Assembly: GCA_002317245.1 (NCBI GenBank)
Contig: DCIU01000074.1
Location: 1,002-15,871 of the forward strand
DNA: 14,870 bases
Origin: Lachnospiraceae bacterium UBA1718
GTDB taxonomy: Bacteria; Bacillota; Clostridia; Lachnospirales; Lachnospiraceae
Direction: 5' to 3'
Part shown: positions 6,191-14,460 of the stretch, piece by piece
How the letters are laid out: each line of letters opens with the position of its first letter
How positions within the stretch are numbered: the first letter of the stretch is position 1
Program-made: the position numbers and the translations under genes
The notes under the pieces: model-generated
The model's input: only the letters and a program-made list of their open reading frames with translations
Told to the model about the DNA's origin: nothing
The model's database searches: none

Positions 6191-8281
6191 ATGTATAAGA
6201 CATTTACAATGGAACTTGCCGGCAGAACACTTAGTGTTGACATCGGCAGAGTTGGTAAGCAAGCTAACGGATGCGCATTTATGCATTATGGTGATACAAC
6301 AGTATTATCTACAGCTACAGCATCAGACAAGCCAAGAGATGGAATTGATTTCTTCCCATGCTCAGTTGAGTACGAAGAGAAGTTCTATTCAGTAGGTAAG
6401 ATCCCAGGTGGATTCAATAAGCGTGAGGGTAAGGCAAGCGAGAACGCTGTTCTTACAAGCCGTGTTATTGACCGTCCAATGAGACCACTTTTCCCTAAGG
6501 ATTACAGAAATGATGTAACTCTTAACAATATGGTTATGTCAGTTGATCCAGAGTGTAGACCAGAGCTTGTAGCTATGCTTGGTACAGCAATTGCTACTTG
6601 CATTTCAGATATCCCATTTGATGGCCCTGTTGCTATGACACAGGTAGGTATTGTTGATGGTGAGGTCGTAATTAACCCATCACAGGCTCAGTGGCATGAT
6701 GGCGACCTTCAGATGACAGTTGCTTCTACAGCAACTAAGGTTATCATGATCGAGGCTGGTGCTAATATCGTACCAGAGGCTAAGATCTTAGAGGCTATCT
6801 ACAAGGCAGATGAGGTTAATAAGACAATCGTTGAGTTTATTAACAAGATCGTTGCTGAGGTTGGTAAGCCAAAGCATGCTTATGAGAGCTGCGCTATTCC
6901 AGAAGAGTTATTTGCTGCAATCAGAGAGGTATGTCCTCCAGCAGAGATGGAAGTAGCTGTATTCACAGATGACAAGCAGACACGTGAGGGTAACATCAAG
7001 GCTATCACAGAGAAGTGCGCTGAGAAGTTCGCTGACAACGAAGAGTGGCTTGCAATCCTTGGTGAGGCTATCTACCAGTATGAGAAGAAGACAATCAGAA
7101 AGATGATCCTTAAGGATCACAAGCGTCCAGATGGTCGTGAGATTACACAGATCAGACCACTTGCAGCTGAGGTTGATCTTATTCCTAGAGTTCACGGTTC
7201 AGCAATGTTCACTCGTGGACAGACACAGATTTGTGACGTTGTTACACTTGCACCACTTTCAGAGGCTCAGAAGGTTGATGGACTTGATGCTAACGTAACA
7301 AGCAAGAGATATATGCACCACTATAACTTCCCTGCATACTCTGTAGGTGAGACAAAGGTTAGCCGTGGTCCAGGACGTAGAGAGATTGGACATGGAGCAT
7401 TAGCTGAGAGAGCACTTCTTCCAGTACTTCCTTCAGAGGAAGAGTTCCCATATGCAATCCGTGCCGTATCCGAGACATTCGAGTCTAACGGTTCTACTTC
7501 AATGGCTTCAACTTGTGCATCATGTATGTCACTTATGGCAGCTGGTGTTCCAATTAAGGCTATGGTTGCTGGTATCTCATGTGGTCTTGTAACTGGTGAT
7601 ACAGATGAAGACTTCGTACTTCTTACAGATATCCAGGGTCTTGAGGACTTCTTCGGTGATATGGACTTCAAGGTAACTGGTACAACAGAGGGTATTACAG
7701 CTATCCAGATGGATATTAAGATCCACGGTCTTACAAGAGCAATCGTTGAGGGCGCTATCAGCAGATGTCGTGATGCAAGACTCTTCATCATGGATTCATG
7801 TATGAAGACAGCTATCTCTGAGCCAAGACCTACAGTTAACGAGTACGCTCCTAAGATTATCTCTATGGACATTGATCCAGATAAGATTGGTGATGTTATT
7901 GGTAAGCAGGGTAAGGTTATCAATGAGATCGTAGCTCGTACAGATGTTAAGATCGACATCTCAGAGGAAGGTCGCGTATCAATCTGTGGTATCGACAAGG
8001 CTAAGATGGACGAGGCTATGAAGATGATCTCTACAATCGTTACAGACTTCGAGCAGGGCCAGATCTTCACAGGTAAGGTTGTAAGCATCAAGGAGTTCGG
8101 CGCATTCGTTGAGTTCGCACCTGGTAAGGAAGGAATGGTTCATATCTCTAAGATCTGTAAGGAGAGAATCAACCATGTTGAGGATGTTCTTACACTTGGC
8201 GATACAGTAACTGTTGTATGCCTGGGCAAGGACAAGATGGGCAGAATCAGCTTCTCTATGAAGGATGTTGCTCAGCAGTAA
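6191..8281 (+). CDS. pnp: Polyribonucleotide nucleotidyltransferase (PNPase)
   Basis: PNPase is a trimeric phosphorolytic 3'-5' exoribonuclease of mRNA decay. The 696-residue protein has the full architecture: a first RNase PH domain (about 1-145, with the motif FFPCSVEYEEKFYSVGKIPGG), a helical linker, and a catalytic second RNase PH domain (about 310-530) that includes TRGQTQ and the acidic DFFGDMDFKVTGT. A KH domain follows with GKQG at 571-574, and then an S1 domain (about 620-690, GKVVSIKEFGAFVEF). The start at 6191 is chosen because AAGGAG lies eight bases upstream and MYKTFTMELAGRTL matches the family; the longer frame from 6104 would begin within the leader hairpin. It carries little C-terminal tail after S1. 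The leader suggests self-regulation. A GC-rich hairpin follows the stop. Confidence 0.97.
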   Translation: MYKTFTMELAGRTLSVDIGRVGKQANGCAFMHYGDTTVLSTATASDKPRDGIDFFPCSVEYEEKFYSVGKIPGGFNKREGKASENAVLTSRVIDRPMRPLFPKDYRNDVTLNNMVMSVDPECRPELVAMLGTAIATCISDIPFDGPVAMTQVGIVDGEVVINPSQAQWHDGDLQMTVASTATKVIMIEAGANIVPEAKILEAIYKADEVNKTIVEFINKIVAEVGKPKHAYESCAIPEELFAAIREVCPPAEMEVAVFTDDKQTREGNIKAITEKCAEKFADNEEWLAILGEAIYQYEKKTIRKMILKDHKRPDGREITQIRPLAAEVDLIPRVHGSAMFTRGQTQICDVVTLAPLSEAQKVDGLDANVTSKRYMHHYNFPAYSVGETKVSRGPGRREIGHGALAERALLPVLPSEEEFPYAIRAVSETFESNGSTSMASTCASCMSLMAAGVPIKAMVAGISCGLVTGDTDEDFVLLTDIQGLEDFFGDMDFKVTGTTEGITAIQMDIKIHGLTRAIVEGAISRCRDARLFIMDSCMKTAISEPRPTVNEYAPKIISMDIDPDKIGDVIGKQGKVINEIVARTDVKIDISEEGRVSICGIDKAKMDEAMKMISTIVTDFEQGQIFTGKVVSIKEFGAFVEFAPGKEGMVHISKICKERINHVEDVLTLGDTVTVVCLGKDKMGRISFSMKDVAQQ

Positions 8282-8294
8282 TTTTTGAAATTAA

Positions 8295-8326
8295 GAGCCC
8301 GGATTATTCCGGGCTCATTTATGTTT
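8295..8326 (+). terminator. Hairpin between pnp and prfC, possible weak terminator
   Basis: A perfect 8-bp stem, GAGCCCGG (8295-8302) with CCGGGCTC (8309-8316), and a six-base ATTATT loop are followed by ATTTATGTTT. The stem is strong but the T-tract is interrupted, so partial termination or protection of the pnp 3' end is more likely than a complete stop. The prfC start lies only 19 bases beyond the stem. Confidence 0.6.
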
Positions 8327-8335
8327 AGAGGGATT

Positions 8336-9928
8336 ATGAGTAAATATACAGAAGAGATTAATAAAAGACGAACATTCGCCATTATCTCCCATCCAGATGC
8401 TGGTAAGACAACTCTTACAGAGAAGTTCTTATTATATGGTGGAGCTATTAATCTGGCAGGTAGTGTAAAAGGTAAGGCTACTGCACGACATGCCGTATCT
8501 GACTGGATGGAGATCGAGAAGGAGAGAGGTATCTCTGTTACTTCTTCAGTTCTTCAGTTTGAATACGATAATATGTGCATTAATATCCTGGATACTCCTG
8601 GACATCAGGACTTCTCTGAGGATACATATCGTACACTTATGGCTGCAGATTCTGCAGTAATGGTAATCGATGCATCTAAGGGTGTTGAGGCACAGACAAG
8701 GAAGCTCTTCAAGGTCTGTGGTATGAGAGGAATTCCAATCTTTACATTTATCAACAAGCTTGATAGAGATGCCAATGATACCTTCGAATTATTAGATGAG
8801 ATTGAGCGTGAACTTGGTATTGCAACCTGCCCAGTTAACTGGCCAATAGGTTGTGGTAAGAAGTTCAAGGGTGTATATGACCGTCAGAAGGACCAGGTTG
8901 TAACATACTCTGACACAGAGAAGGGAACTAAGGAAGGTGAGACTTCTGTAATTCCTATGTCTGATGAAGCTGCAATCAAGGAGAAGATAAGTGAGGACCA
9001 GTATTCTACACTTATGGATGAGATTGAGCTTCTTGATGGCGCCAGTGCAGAGTTCGACCTTGAAGCTGTGCAGGCAGGTAAGCTTACACCAGTATTCTTC
9101 GGTTCAGCCCTTACTAACTTCGGTGTTGAGATATTCCTTAAGTACTTCCTTGAGATGACTACAACACCACTTCCTAGAAGGTCTAAGGGAGAGCTTATAG
9201 AGCCAACAGAGAATGAGTTCTCTGCATTTGTATTCAAGATTCAGGCCAATATGAATAAGGCTCACAGGGACAGAATTGCCTTCATGAGAATCTGCTCTGG
9301 TAAGTTCGATGCAAGTGTTGAAGTTAAGCATGTACAGGGCAACAAGGTGATGAGACTTAGTCAGCCACAGCAGATTATGGCTGATTCACGTAAGATTCTT
9401 GATGAGGCCTATGCGGGAGATATTATTGGTGTATTTGATCCAGGTATCTTCTCCATTGGTGATACAATCTGTATGCCTAAGGATAATATTCTCTACGAAG
9501 GTATCCCTACATTCGCACCTGAGCATTTCGCAAGAGTGCGTCAGATGGATACGATGAAGCGTAAGCAGTTCGTTAAGGGTATTACACAGATTGCCCAGGA
9601 GGGTGCAATTCAGATATTCCAGGAGTACAATACAGGCCTTGAGGAGATTATCGTAGGCGTTGTAGGTGTGCTTCAGTTCGACGTACTTAAATACAGACTT
9701 GAGAATGAGTATAACGTTGAGATCAGACTAGAGCCATTACCATATGAGCATATCAGATGGATTAAGAATAAAGAGATTGATCTTAATAAGCTTACTGGTA
9801 CTTCAGATATGAAGAAGATTAAGGACCTTAAGGACAATCCATTATTATTATTTGTTAATTCATGGAGCGTTGGAATGACCTTGGATCGTAATCCAGGACT
9901 TGAACTGTCAGAATTTGGTACAGAATAA
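8336..9928 (+). CDS. prfC: Peptide chain release factor 3
   Basis: RF3 is a GTPase that recycles RF1 and RF2 from the ribosome after termination. The chosen start gives 530 residues, the normal length, beginning MSKYTEEINKRRTFAIISHP. The G1 P-loop SHPDAGKTT is at residues 18-26, the G2 region ARHAVSDWMEIEKERGISVTSS near 50-70, G3 DTPGHQDF at 86-93 and G4 NKLD at 140-143. The signature ARHAVSDWMEIEKERGIS separates RF3 from EF-G and LepA. Further in-frame upstream starts (8285 TTG, 8321 ATG) would run through the pnp-prfC hairpin or lack an SD; GAGGGA precedes 8336, though spacing is a little short. No separate promoter was found, so it is probably transcribed from pnp read-through. Confidence 0.95.
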   Translation: MSKYTEEINKRRTFAIISHPDAGKTTLTEKFLLYGGAINLAGSVKGKATARHAVSDWMEIEKERGISVTSSVLQFEYDNMCINILDTPGHQDFSEDTYRTLMAADSAVMVIDASKGVEAQTRKLFKVCGMRGIPIFTFINKLDRDANDTFELLDEIERELGIATCPVNWPIGCGKKFKGVYDRQKDQVVTYSDTEKGTKEGETSVIPMSDEAAIKEKISEDQYSTLMDEIELLDGASAEFDLEAVQAGKLTPVFFGSALTNFGVEIFLKYFLEMTTTPLPRRSKGELIEPTENEFSAFVFKIQANMNKAHRDRIAFMRICSGKFDASVEVKHVQGNKVMRLSQPQQIMADSRKILDEAYAGDIIGVFDPGIFSIGDTICMPKDNILYEGIPTFAPEHFARVRQMDTMKRKQFVKGITQIAQEGAIQIFQEYNTGLEEIIVGVVGVLQFDVLKYRLENEYNVEIRLEPLPYEHIRWIKNKEIDLNKLTGTSDMKKIKDLKDNPLLLFVNSWSVGMTLDRNPGLELSEFGTE

Positions 9929-9940
9929 GAGAGATTATAC

Positions 9941-11254
9941 TTGAAGAAATTACTAGGAACATTATTAATTTCATTAGCGATACTTGGCGGTATAATTGGC
10001 TATGCCAAATATACAGGCCTCGATAAGGAGCTTTTGGGTGGCAGTGAGATTGTGACACCGGATATTATTCCTGTTGCCACCCCTTCTCCAGAACCTCTGC
10101 GCCCTCAGAAGATTAATAGGGATGAGGACGAAAAAGCAGAGGAATCCAAGGCTTACACTGAGAATGTTGTTGAGCAGGAGGAGACCGAATGGAATGAGGA
10201 GGTTGAATCAGAACTTGAGGAGACTCCAACTGATGAGGTAACTCATGAAGGTGCCGGACAGTTCCTCTATGCCTATGATCAGCTTACTGATGATGGTAAG
10301 GAGCTCTATGACATACTCTATGATGCAACGGTTAACTTCAAGGACAAGGTGCCAGTACCTACCCTTGACTTAGATGCAATCGACACCATTTTTAACTGTG
10401 TGATGATGGATCATCCAGAGATATTCTATGTCAATGGATATCGTGTGGTTAAGTATACACAGGCTGGTGTTCTTAAGAGATTGTGCTTCACACCAAGTAT
10501 CTGCTATTCCAAGGACCAGGTGGATCAGATAGCGCCGGTGCTGGAGAGCCAGTGCAATGAGATATTATCCCATGTGGATGCCAATGCTTCAGACTATGAC
10601 AAGATTAAGTTCATCTATGATGTGATAGTACTGAATACAGAATACGATCTTAATTCGTCAGATAATCAGAATGTTATATCCGTGCTTATAAATGGACGGT
10701 CTGTATGTCAGGGTTATGCCAAGACAATGCAGATGCTGCTTAATAAGCTGGGAATACCATGTACTCTTGTTACCGGTACAGTTGATACAGGCGAGAGACA
10801 TGCATGGAATGCAATTAAGGCTGATGGCGAGTGGTACTACACTGACGTAACCTGGGGTGATTCATCATATCAGGCAATGGATGCAAGTCAGAGCGACTTC
10901 ATTCCTGACGTTAACTATGATTATCTGCTTGTGCCATCATCTGAGATCAATACGACACACTTCTCAGACAATGAGGTTCAGTTGCCGACTGCTAACTCTG
11001 TTAATGATAACTATTACGTTAAAGAAGGACTCTATATTACAAGCTATGATCCTAATCAGTTATCAGCTATATTTGACTACCAGAGATCTCTTGGCAGGGC
11101 AACAGTAGCTCTTAAGTGTTCTGACTGGAACGTATACGAGCAGATGTACAATGAATTAATCAATAATCAGCACATATTTGAGTATGTGAAAACTGGTCAG
11201 ATTAGGTATCAGAATGACGATTCCATGAGGAAGCTTGTGTTTGCTTTGCAATGA
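9941..11254 (+). CDS. Exported transglutaminase-like (cysteine protease fold) protein
   Basis: The 437-residue protein starts with a TTG 12 bases after prfC, with AGAGAG upstream. Residues 1-24 look like a signal peptide or anchor (KK followed by LLGTLLISLAILGGIIGYA). A Pro-rich patch (about 43-57) and a strongly acidic low-complexity linker (about 60-105) follow. The transglutaminase-like core contains Cys256 in GRSVCQGYAKTMQMLLNKLG, His287 in ERHAWNAIK and Asp302 in YYTDVTWGD, the expected catalytic triad in the right order. The C-terminal 110 residues or so have no domain I recognise. Such proteins in Gram-positive bacteria are usually extracytoplasmic proteases or peptide-modifying enzymes rather than true crosslinkers; the substrate here is unknown. 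Its stop codon lies inside the asp23 promoter. Confidence 0.85.
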   Translation: MKKLLGTLLISLAILGGIIGYAKYTGLDKELLGGSEIVTPDIIPVATPSPEPLRPQKINRDEDEKAEESKAYTENVVEQEETEWNEEVESELEETPTDEVTHEGAGQFLYAYDQLTDDGKELYDILYDATVNFKDKVPVPTLDLDAIDTIFNCVMMDHPEIFYVNGYRVVKYTQAGVLKRLCFTPSICYSKDQVDQIAPVLESQCNEILSHVDANASDYDKIKFIYDVIVLNTEYDLNSSDNQNVISVLINGRSVCQGYAKTMQMLLNKLGIPCTLVTGTVDTGERHAWNAIKADGEWYYTDVTWGDSSYQAMDASQSDFIPDVNYDYLLVPSSEINTTHFSDNEVQLPTANSVNDNYYVKEGLYITSYDPNQLSAIFDYQRSLGRATVALKCSDWNVYEQMYNELINNQHIFEYVKTGQIRYQNDDSMRKLVFALQ

Positions 11255-11268
11255 TAATATGGTATAAT
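11241..11268 (+). promoter_or_regulatory. Extended -10 promoter for the asp23-nusB-xse-ispA-dxs unit
   Basis: A perfect TATAAT (11263-11268) is preceded by TG at the extended -10 position (TGGTATAAT, from 11260). TTGCTT (11241-11246) sits 16 bases upstream as a -35. The -35 lies inside the last codons of the upstream gene. The start would be near 11275, leaving a 30-base leader with GGAGG at 11296-11300. Confidence 0.75.
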
Positions 11269-11282
11269 TAGTTGCACTAATT
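11266..11282 (+). promoter_or_regulatory. 17-bp palindrome overlapping the -10 and start site (possible operator)
   Basis: AATTAGT-TGC-ACTAATT is a perfect inverted repeat with 7-bp arms. It covers the last three bases of TATAAT and the likely transcription start, a classic repressor position. As RNA it would be a weak AT-rich hairpin and, with the following TTTGCCTTTT, a poor terminator for the upstream gene. Which role applies cannot be decided from the sequence. Confidence 0.45.
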
Positions 11283-11304
11283 TTGCCTTTTAATTGGAGG
11301 AATT

Positions 11305-11679
11305 ATGGACAATAACACATATACATTACAGGAAGATGAAGTACTCGGATCAGTATCAATAGCGGACGATGTTGTAGCTATTATCGCTGGTCTTGCAGCT
11401 ACAGAGGTTGATGGCGTATCAGCTATGGCTGGTAATATCACTAATGAGCTTATGAGTAAGGTTGGATATAGATCACTTACTAAGGGTGTTAAGGTTGATA
11501 TCGAGGACGGTCAGGTTAAGATTCAGATGGCTCTTACAATGGACTATGGACACAATATTCCTTCAACATGCAGTAAGGTTCAGGAGAAGGTTAAGACTAC
11601 GATTGAGAATATGACAGGTCTTGAAGTTACAGATGTTAACATTCGTATCGCTGGCGTAGACATGCAGAAGGGTAAGTAA
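11305..11679 (+). CDS. Asp23/Gls24 family envelope stress protein
   Basis: This 124-residue protein belongs to the Asp23/Gls24 (DUF322) family, small membrane-associated proteins linked to cell-envelope homeostasis and alkaline stress in Firmicutes. The core is intact: GSVSIADDVVAIIAGLAATEVDGV near residues 10-33, GVKVDIEDGQVKIQM in the middle and EVTDVNIRIAGVD at the end. There is no signal peptide or membrane segment, which is usual for the family. The ATG at 11305 has a near-perfect GGAGG four bases upstream. It is the first gene after the extended -10 promoter and is one base from nusB, an arrangement common in Clostridia. A specific name (amaP-associated Asp23 or YqhY) is not certain; the position beside nusB favours the YqhY-like branch. 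Confidence 0.92.
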   Translation: MDNNTYTLQEDEVLGSVSIADDVVAIIAGLAATEVDGVSAMAGNITNELMSKVGYRSLTKGVKVDIEDGQVKIQMALTMDYGHNIPSTCSKVQEKVKTTIENMTGLEVTDVNIRIAGVDMQKGK

Positions 11680-11680
11680 G

Positions 11681-12079
11681 ATGACACGAAGAACATTACG
11701 TGAGCAGATATTCAAGCTCTTATTCAGAATCGAATTCATTGACAGTGAAGAGATGGATGAGCAGAAGGACTTATTCTTCACAACTTCTGATGAGGAATTC
11801 TCAGAAGAGGACAGTAAGTACGTTCAGGATAAGTACGAGAAGATTGTTGAAAAGGTTGCAGACATTGATGCAGCCATTAATGATAAGACTAAGGGATGGA
11901 GCACAGATCGAATGAGCAAGGTTGATCTGACAATCATCAGACTTGGTGTATACGAGATAGTATATGACGATGATATTCCTAATACAGTAGCTATTAATGA
12001 GGCTGTTGAACTGGCTAAGAAGTTCGGACAGGATGAGTCCTACAGCTTCGTTAACAGTGTGTTGGATAAGTTCATATAA
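11681..12079 (+). CDS. nusB: Transcription antitermination factor NusB
   Basis: NusB binds boxA RNA with S10 (NusE) in rRNA antitermination complexes. The 132-residue protein opens MTRRTLREQIFKLLFRIEF, the characteristic helical RNA-binding N-terminus. It ends with SKVDLTIIRLGVYEIVY, IPNTVAINEAVELAKKFGQDESYSFVNSVLDK, the strongest family signature. Size and all-helical character fit. Its ATG follows the asp23 stop by one base, so translation is likely coupled; no strong SD is seen. Confidence 0.95.
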   Translation: MTRRTLREQIFKLLFRIEFIDSEEMDEQKDLFFTTSDEEFSEEDSKYVQDKYEKIVEKVADIDAAINDKTKGWSTDRMSKVDLTIIRLGVYEIVYDDDIPNTVAINEAVELAKKFGQDESYSFVNSVLDKFI

Positions 12080-12099
12080 GATTCTCCAGAGGACATGAC

Positions 12100-13311
12100 A
12101 TGGCAGATAGTATATATACTGTTGCACAGGTCAATTCATATATTAAGAATATGTTCACACAGGATTACTTATTATCAGCTGTATCCGTTAAGGGTGAGGT
12201 GAGTAACTGTAAGTACCATTCCTCTGGACATATTTATTTCACGCTTAAAGATAAGCAGAGTGTGATTGCCTGTGTAATGTTCGCAGGCAACCGCAGAGGC
12301 TTATCTTTTTCTCTACAGGAAGGAATGCAGGTCATAGTATCAGGAAGAGTTGATACCTATGAGAGAGATGGCAAGTACCAGCTCTATGCATCCAGAATCA
12401 CTCAGGATGGCCTGGGCGAACTGTATGAGAGATTCGCTAAGCTTAAAATGGACCTGGAGGAGCGGGGACTATTCGCTCCAGAATACAAGCAGCCAATACC
12501 AACTAATGCACGTACTATTGGCGTTGTTACAGCGCCTACAGGGGCTGCGGTAAGAGATATAATCAGTGTTGCTAAGGGCAGAGACCCATATATTCAGATT
12601 ATCCTCTATCCTGCAATAGTACAGGGAGCATACGCTGCTCCAAGTATTGTTAAGGGTATTCAGGCACTGGAGAGATATGGAGTAGATACCATTATCGTTG
12701 GACGTGGAGGCGGTTCCATTGAAGACCTGTGGGCCTTCAACGAAGAGATAGTGGCTCAGGCTATATTCGACTGCAGTGTGCCGATTATATCGGCAGTTGG
12801 ACATGAGACAGATGTGACAATAGCTGATTATGTGGCAGATGCCAGGGCAGAGACCCCGTCGGCAGCAGCTGCAATGGCAACGACAGATGCAAGAGGACTT
12901 GAGAACGCATTAGACAGCTTACAGAATTCTCTTAAGCTTAATATGCACCACAAGTTAGAGATGTGGAAGCACAGGGTAGATAACCAGGCGGCACGTATAG
13001 CTAAGCTTAGTCCGGAGAACAGACTAAGTGAGATGCGCTTTTTCCTGATTCAGGCAGGCGACAGATTATCTAATAGCATGCACCAGAGAATAGAGAGAGC
13101 CACACACAGGCTGCAGGTACTTGCGGGCAACCTGAATGGCGTATCACCACTTGAGAAGCTATCACAGGGATATACATTTACTGAGACTAGTGATGGCAGA
13201 TGCGTGAATGATGTCACCAGGGTTAAGGTTGGTGATAAGCTTGTAATCCATGCGAGAAATGGTCGTATTGACGCAAGAGTGGATGGAGTAGAAGAGGTTA
13301 ATTATGAGTGA
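12100..13311 (+). CDS. xseA: Exodeoxyribonuclease VII large subunit
   Basis: XseA is the catalytic subunit of exonuclease VII, which degrades single-stranded DNA from both ends. The 403 residues show an N-terminal OB fold (about 1-100, with VSVKGEVSNCKYHSSGHIYFTLKD) and the catalytic domain motifs GVVTAPTGAAVRDI near 144, GRGGGSIEDLWAFNEE near 203, and AVGHETDVTIADYVADARAETPSAAA near 229-254. A coiled-coil region follows (about 260-345) and a short C-terminal domain with LSQGYTFTET. The length is standard. AGAGGA lies six bases before the ATG. The 3' end overlaps xseB by eight bases. Confidence 0.97.
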   Translation: MADSIYTVAQVNSYIKNMFTQDYLLSAVSVKGEVSNCKYHSSGHIYFTLKDKQSVIACVMFAGNRRGLSFSLQEGMQVIVSGRVDTYERDGKYQLYASRITQDGLGELYERFAKLKMDLEERGLFAPEYKQPIPTNARTIGVVTAPTGAAVRDIISVAKGRDPYIQIILYPAIVQGAYAAPSIVKGIQALERYGVDTIIVGRGGGSIEDLWAFNEEIVAQAIFDCSVPIISAVGHETDVTIADYVADARAETPSAAAAMATTDARGLENALDSLQNSLKLNMHHKLEMWKHRVDNQAARIAKLSPENRLSEMRFFLIQAGDRLSNSMHQRIERATHRLQVLAGNLNGVSPLEKLSQGYTFTETSDGRCVNDVTRVKVGDKLVIHARNGRIDARVDGVEEVNYE

Positions 13312-13522
13312 TAAGGAAATAAGGCTTGAAGAGATGATGGACGAGCTGGAGGGCTGTGTTAAGGGCCTTGAGAATTCGGAGATTTCTCTTGAGGAATCAT
13401 TTCATATATATGAGAAGGGCGTGAAGCTCGTTAAGGCCTGCAATGACAGGATAGATAAGGTCGAGAAGGCAGTACTTAAGCTTGAAGAAGACGGAAGTAC
13501 CACTGTGTTCGCAGAGGCCTGA
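13304..13522 (+). CDS. xseB: Exodeoxyribonuclease VII small subunit
   Basis: XseB subunits bind the coiled coil of XseA and are needed for exonuclease VII to assemble. The 72-residue product contains the family pattern LEEMMDELEGCVKGLENSEISLEESFHIYEKGVKLVKACNDRIDKVEKAV. It is a two-helix hairpin with the turn at N-S-E-I-S-L-E-E-S. The ATG overlaps the end of xseA by eight bases, indicating coupled translation and balanced subunit production. The ispA start comes 10 bases after the stop. Confidence 0.95.
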   Translation: MSDKEIRLEEMMDELEGCVKGLENSEISLEESFHIYEKGVKLVKACNDRIDKVEKAVLKLEEDGSTTVFAEA

Positions 13523-13532
13523 TAGGAGACGT

Positions 13533-14429
13533 ATGGAATTTGAAGCTGAGTTAAAGGCCAAGGTGGCTGAAATAGAAGAGATAATAGCCAAATACCTTCC
13601 AAAGGAAGAGGGCTATGCCAGGACTGTAATTGAAGCAATGAATTACAGCATTCAGGCTGGTGGCAAGAGAATCAGACCAATGCTTATGAAGGAGGTATAT
13701 ACCCTCTTTGGTGGCAGCGGAAGTGAAGTGGAATACTTCATGGTGGCTCTTGAGATGATTCACACATATTCGCTCATTCATGATGATCTTCCATGCATGG
13801 ATAATGATGAGTACAGAAGAGGACGTAAGACGACTCATATAGTATATGGTGAGGGAATTGCGACTCTTGCAGGTGATGGACTTCTCAATCTGGCCTGTGA
13901 GATTGCCAGTGATGCCTTCGATACAGATGCGGATCCAGTTAAGGTCGGCAAGGCTATTAAGTACCTCTTCGGTAAGAGTGGAATATACGGCATGATCGGT
14001 GGACAGACAGCTGATATTGAAGCTGAGGATATGGACCAGAGATTCGTGGATGATGCCAGACTACTGTATATCCATGAGAATAAGACTGGTGCCCTTATTC
14101 AGGCTGCAATGGTTATTGGTGGAATACTTGGTGGTGCTAATGAGATTACCCAGAGAACTCTTAGCAAGATTGCCCGTAATGTAGGTGTGGCATTCCAGAT
14201 TCAGGATGATATTCTGGATGTAACAAGTACCTTCGAAGAGCTTGGCAAACCAATCGGCTCAGATCTTAAGAATCAGAAGACTACCTATGTAACTCTTCAT
14301 GGCCTGGAGGCATCGGCTAAGGAAGTAGAGAGATTATCTAATGAAGCCATTACACTGCTTCATACAATTCCTTATGACAATCCATTCCTTGAGGAACTAT
14401 TAAAGAGCCTTATATCAAGAAAGAAGTAA
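13533..14429 (+). CDS. ispA: Farnesyl diphosphate synthase (polyprenyl synthetase)
   Basis: The enzyme condenses isopentenyl diphosphate with dimethylallyl and geranyl diphosphate to give farnesyl diphosphate for undecaprenyl lipids and quinones. The 298-residue protein has the first aspartate-rich motif D84-D85-L-P-C-M-D90 and the second one DDILD at 225-229, plus GGKRIRP near 45-51 and the KT and FQxxDD elements. The DDxxxxD insertion and Tyr79 five positions before the first motif match bacterial C15 synthases such as E. coli IspA. Geranylgeranyl chain length cannot be ruled out. The start at 13533 is preferred because AGGAG precedes it; the longer frame from a TTG at 13482 lies inside xseB. 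Confidence 0.93.
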   Translation: MEFEAELKAKVAEIEEIIAKYLPKEEGYARTVIEAMNYSIQAGGKRIRPMLMKEVYTLFGGSGSEVEYFMVALEMIHTYSLIHDDLPCMDNDEYRRGRKTTHIVYGEGIATLAGDGLLNLACEIASDAFDTDADPVKVGKAIKYLFGKSGIYGMIGGQTADIEAEDMDQRFVDDARLLYIHENKTGALIQAAMVIGGILGGANEITQRTLSKIARNVGVAFQIQDDILDVTSTFEELGKPIGSDLKNQKTTYVTLHGLEASAKEVERLSNEAITLLHTIPYDNPFLEELLKSLISRKK

Positions 14430-14460
14430 TTCTTTCCTATAGATGGAGTTAGAGCTTGAT

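Noticed and set aside
7321..8091. 256-codon open frame on the minus strand inside pnp
   Set aside because: It lies wholly opposite a clear PNPase coding frame, its translation is Ile/Ser/Leu-rich with no recognisable domain, and the high use of AAG, CTT and GAT codons on the plus strand explains the lack of stops.
13482..13532. Longer ispA starting at a TTG inside xseB
   Set aside because: The added 17 residues are not typical of the family, and AGGAG just before the ATG at 13533 gives a better start.
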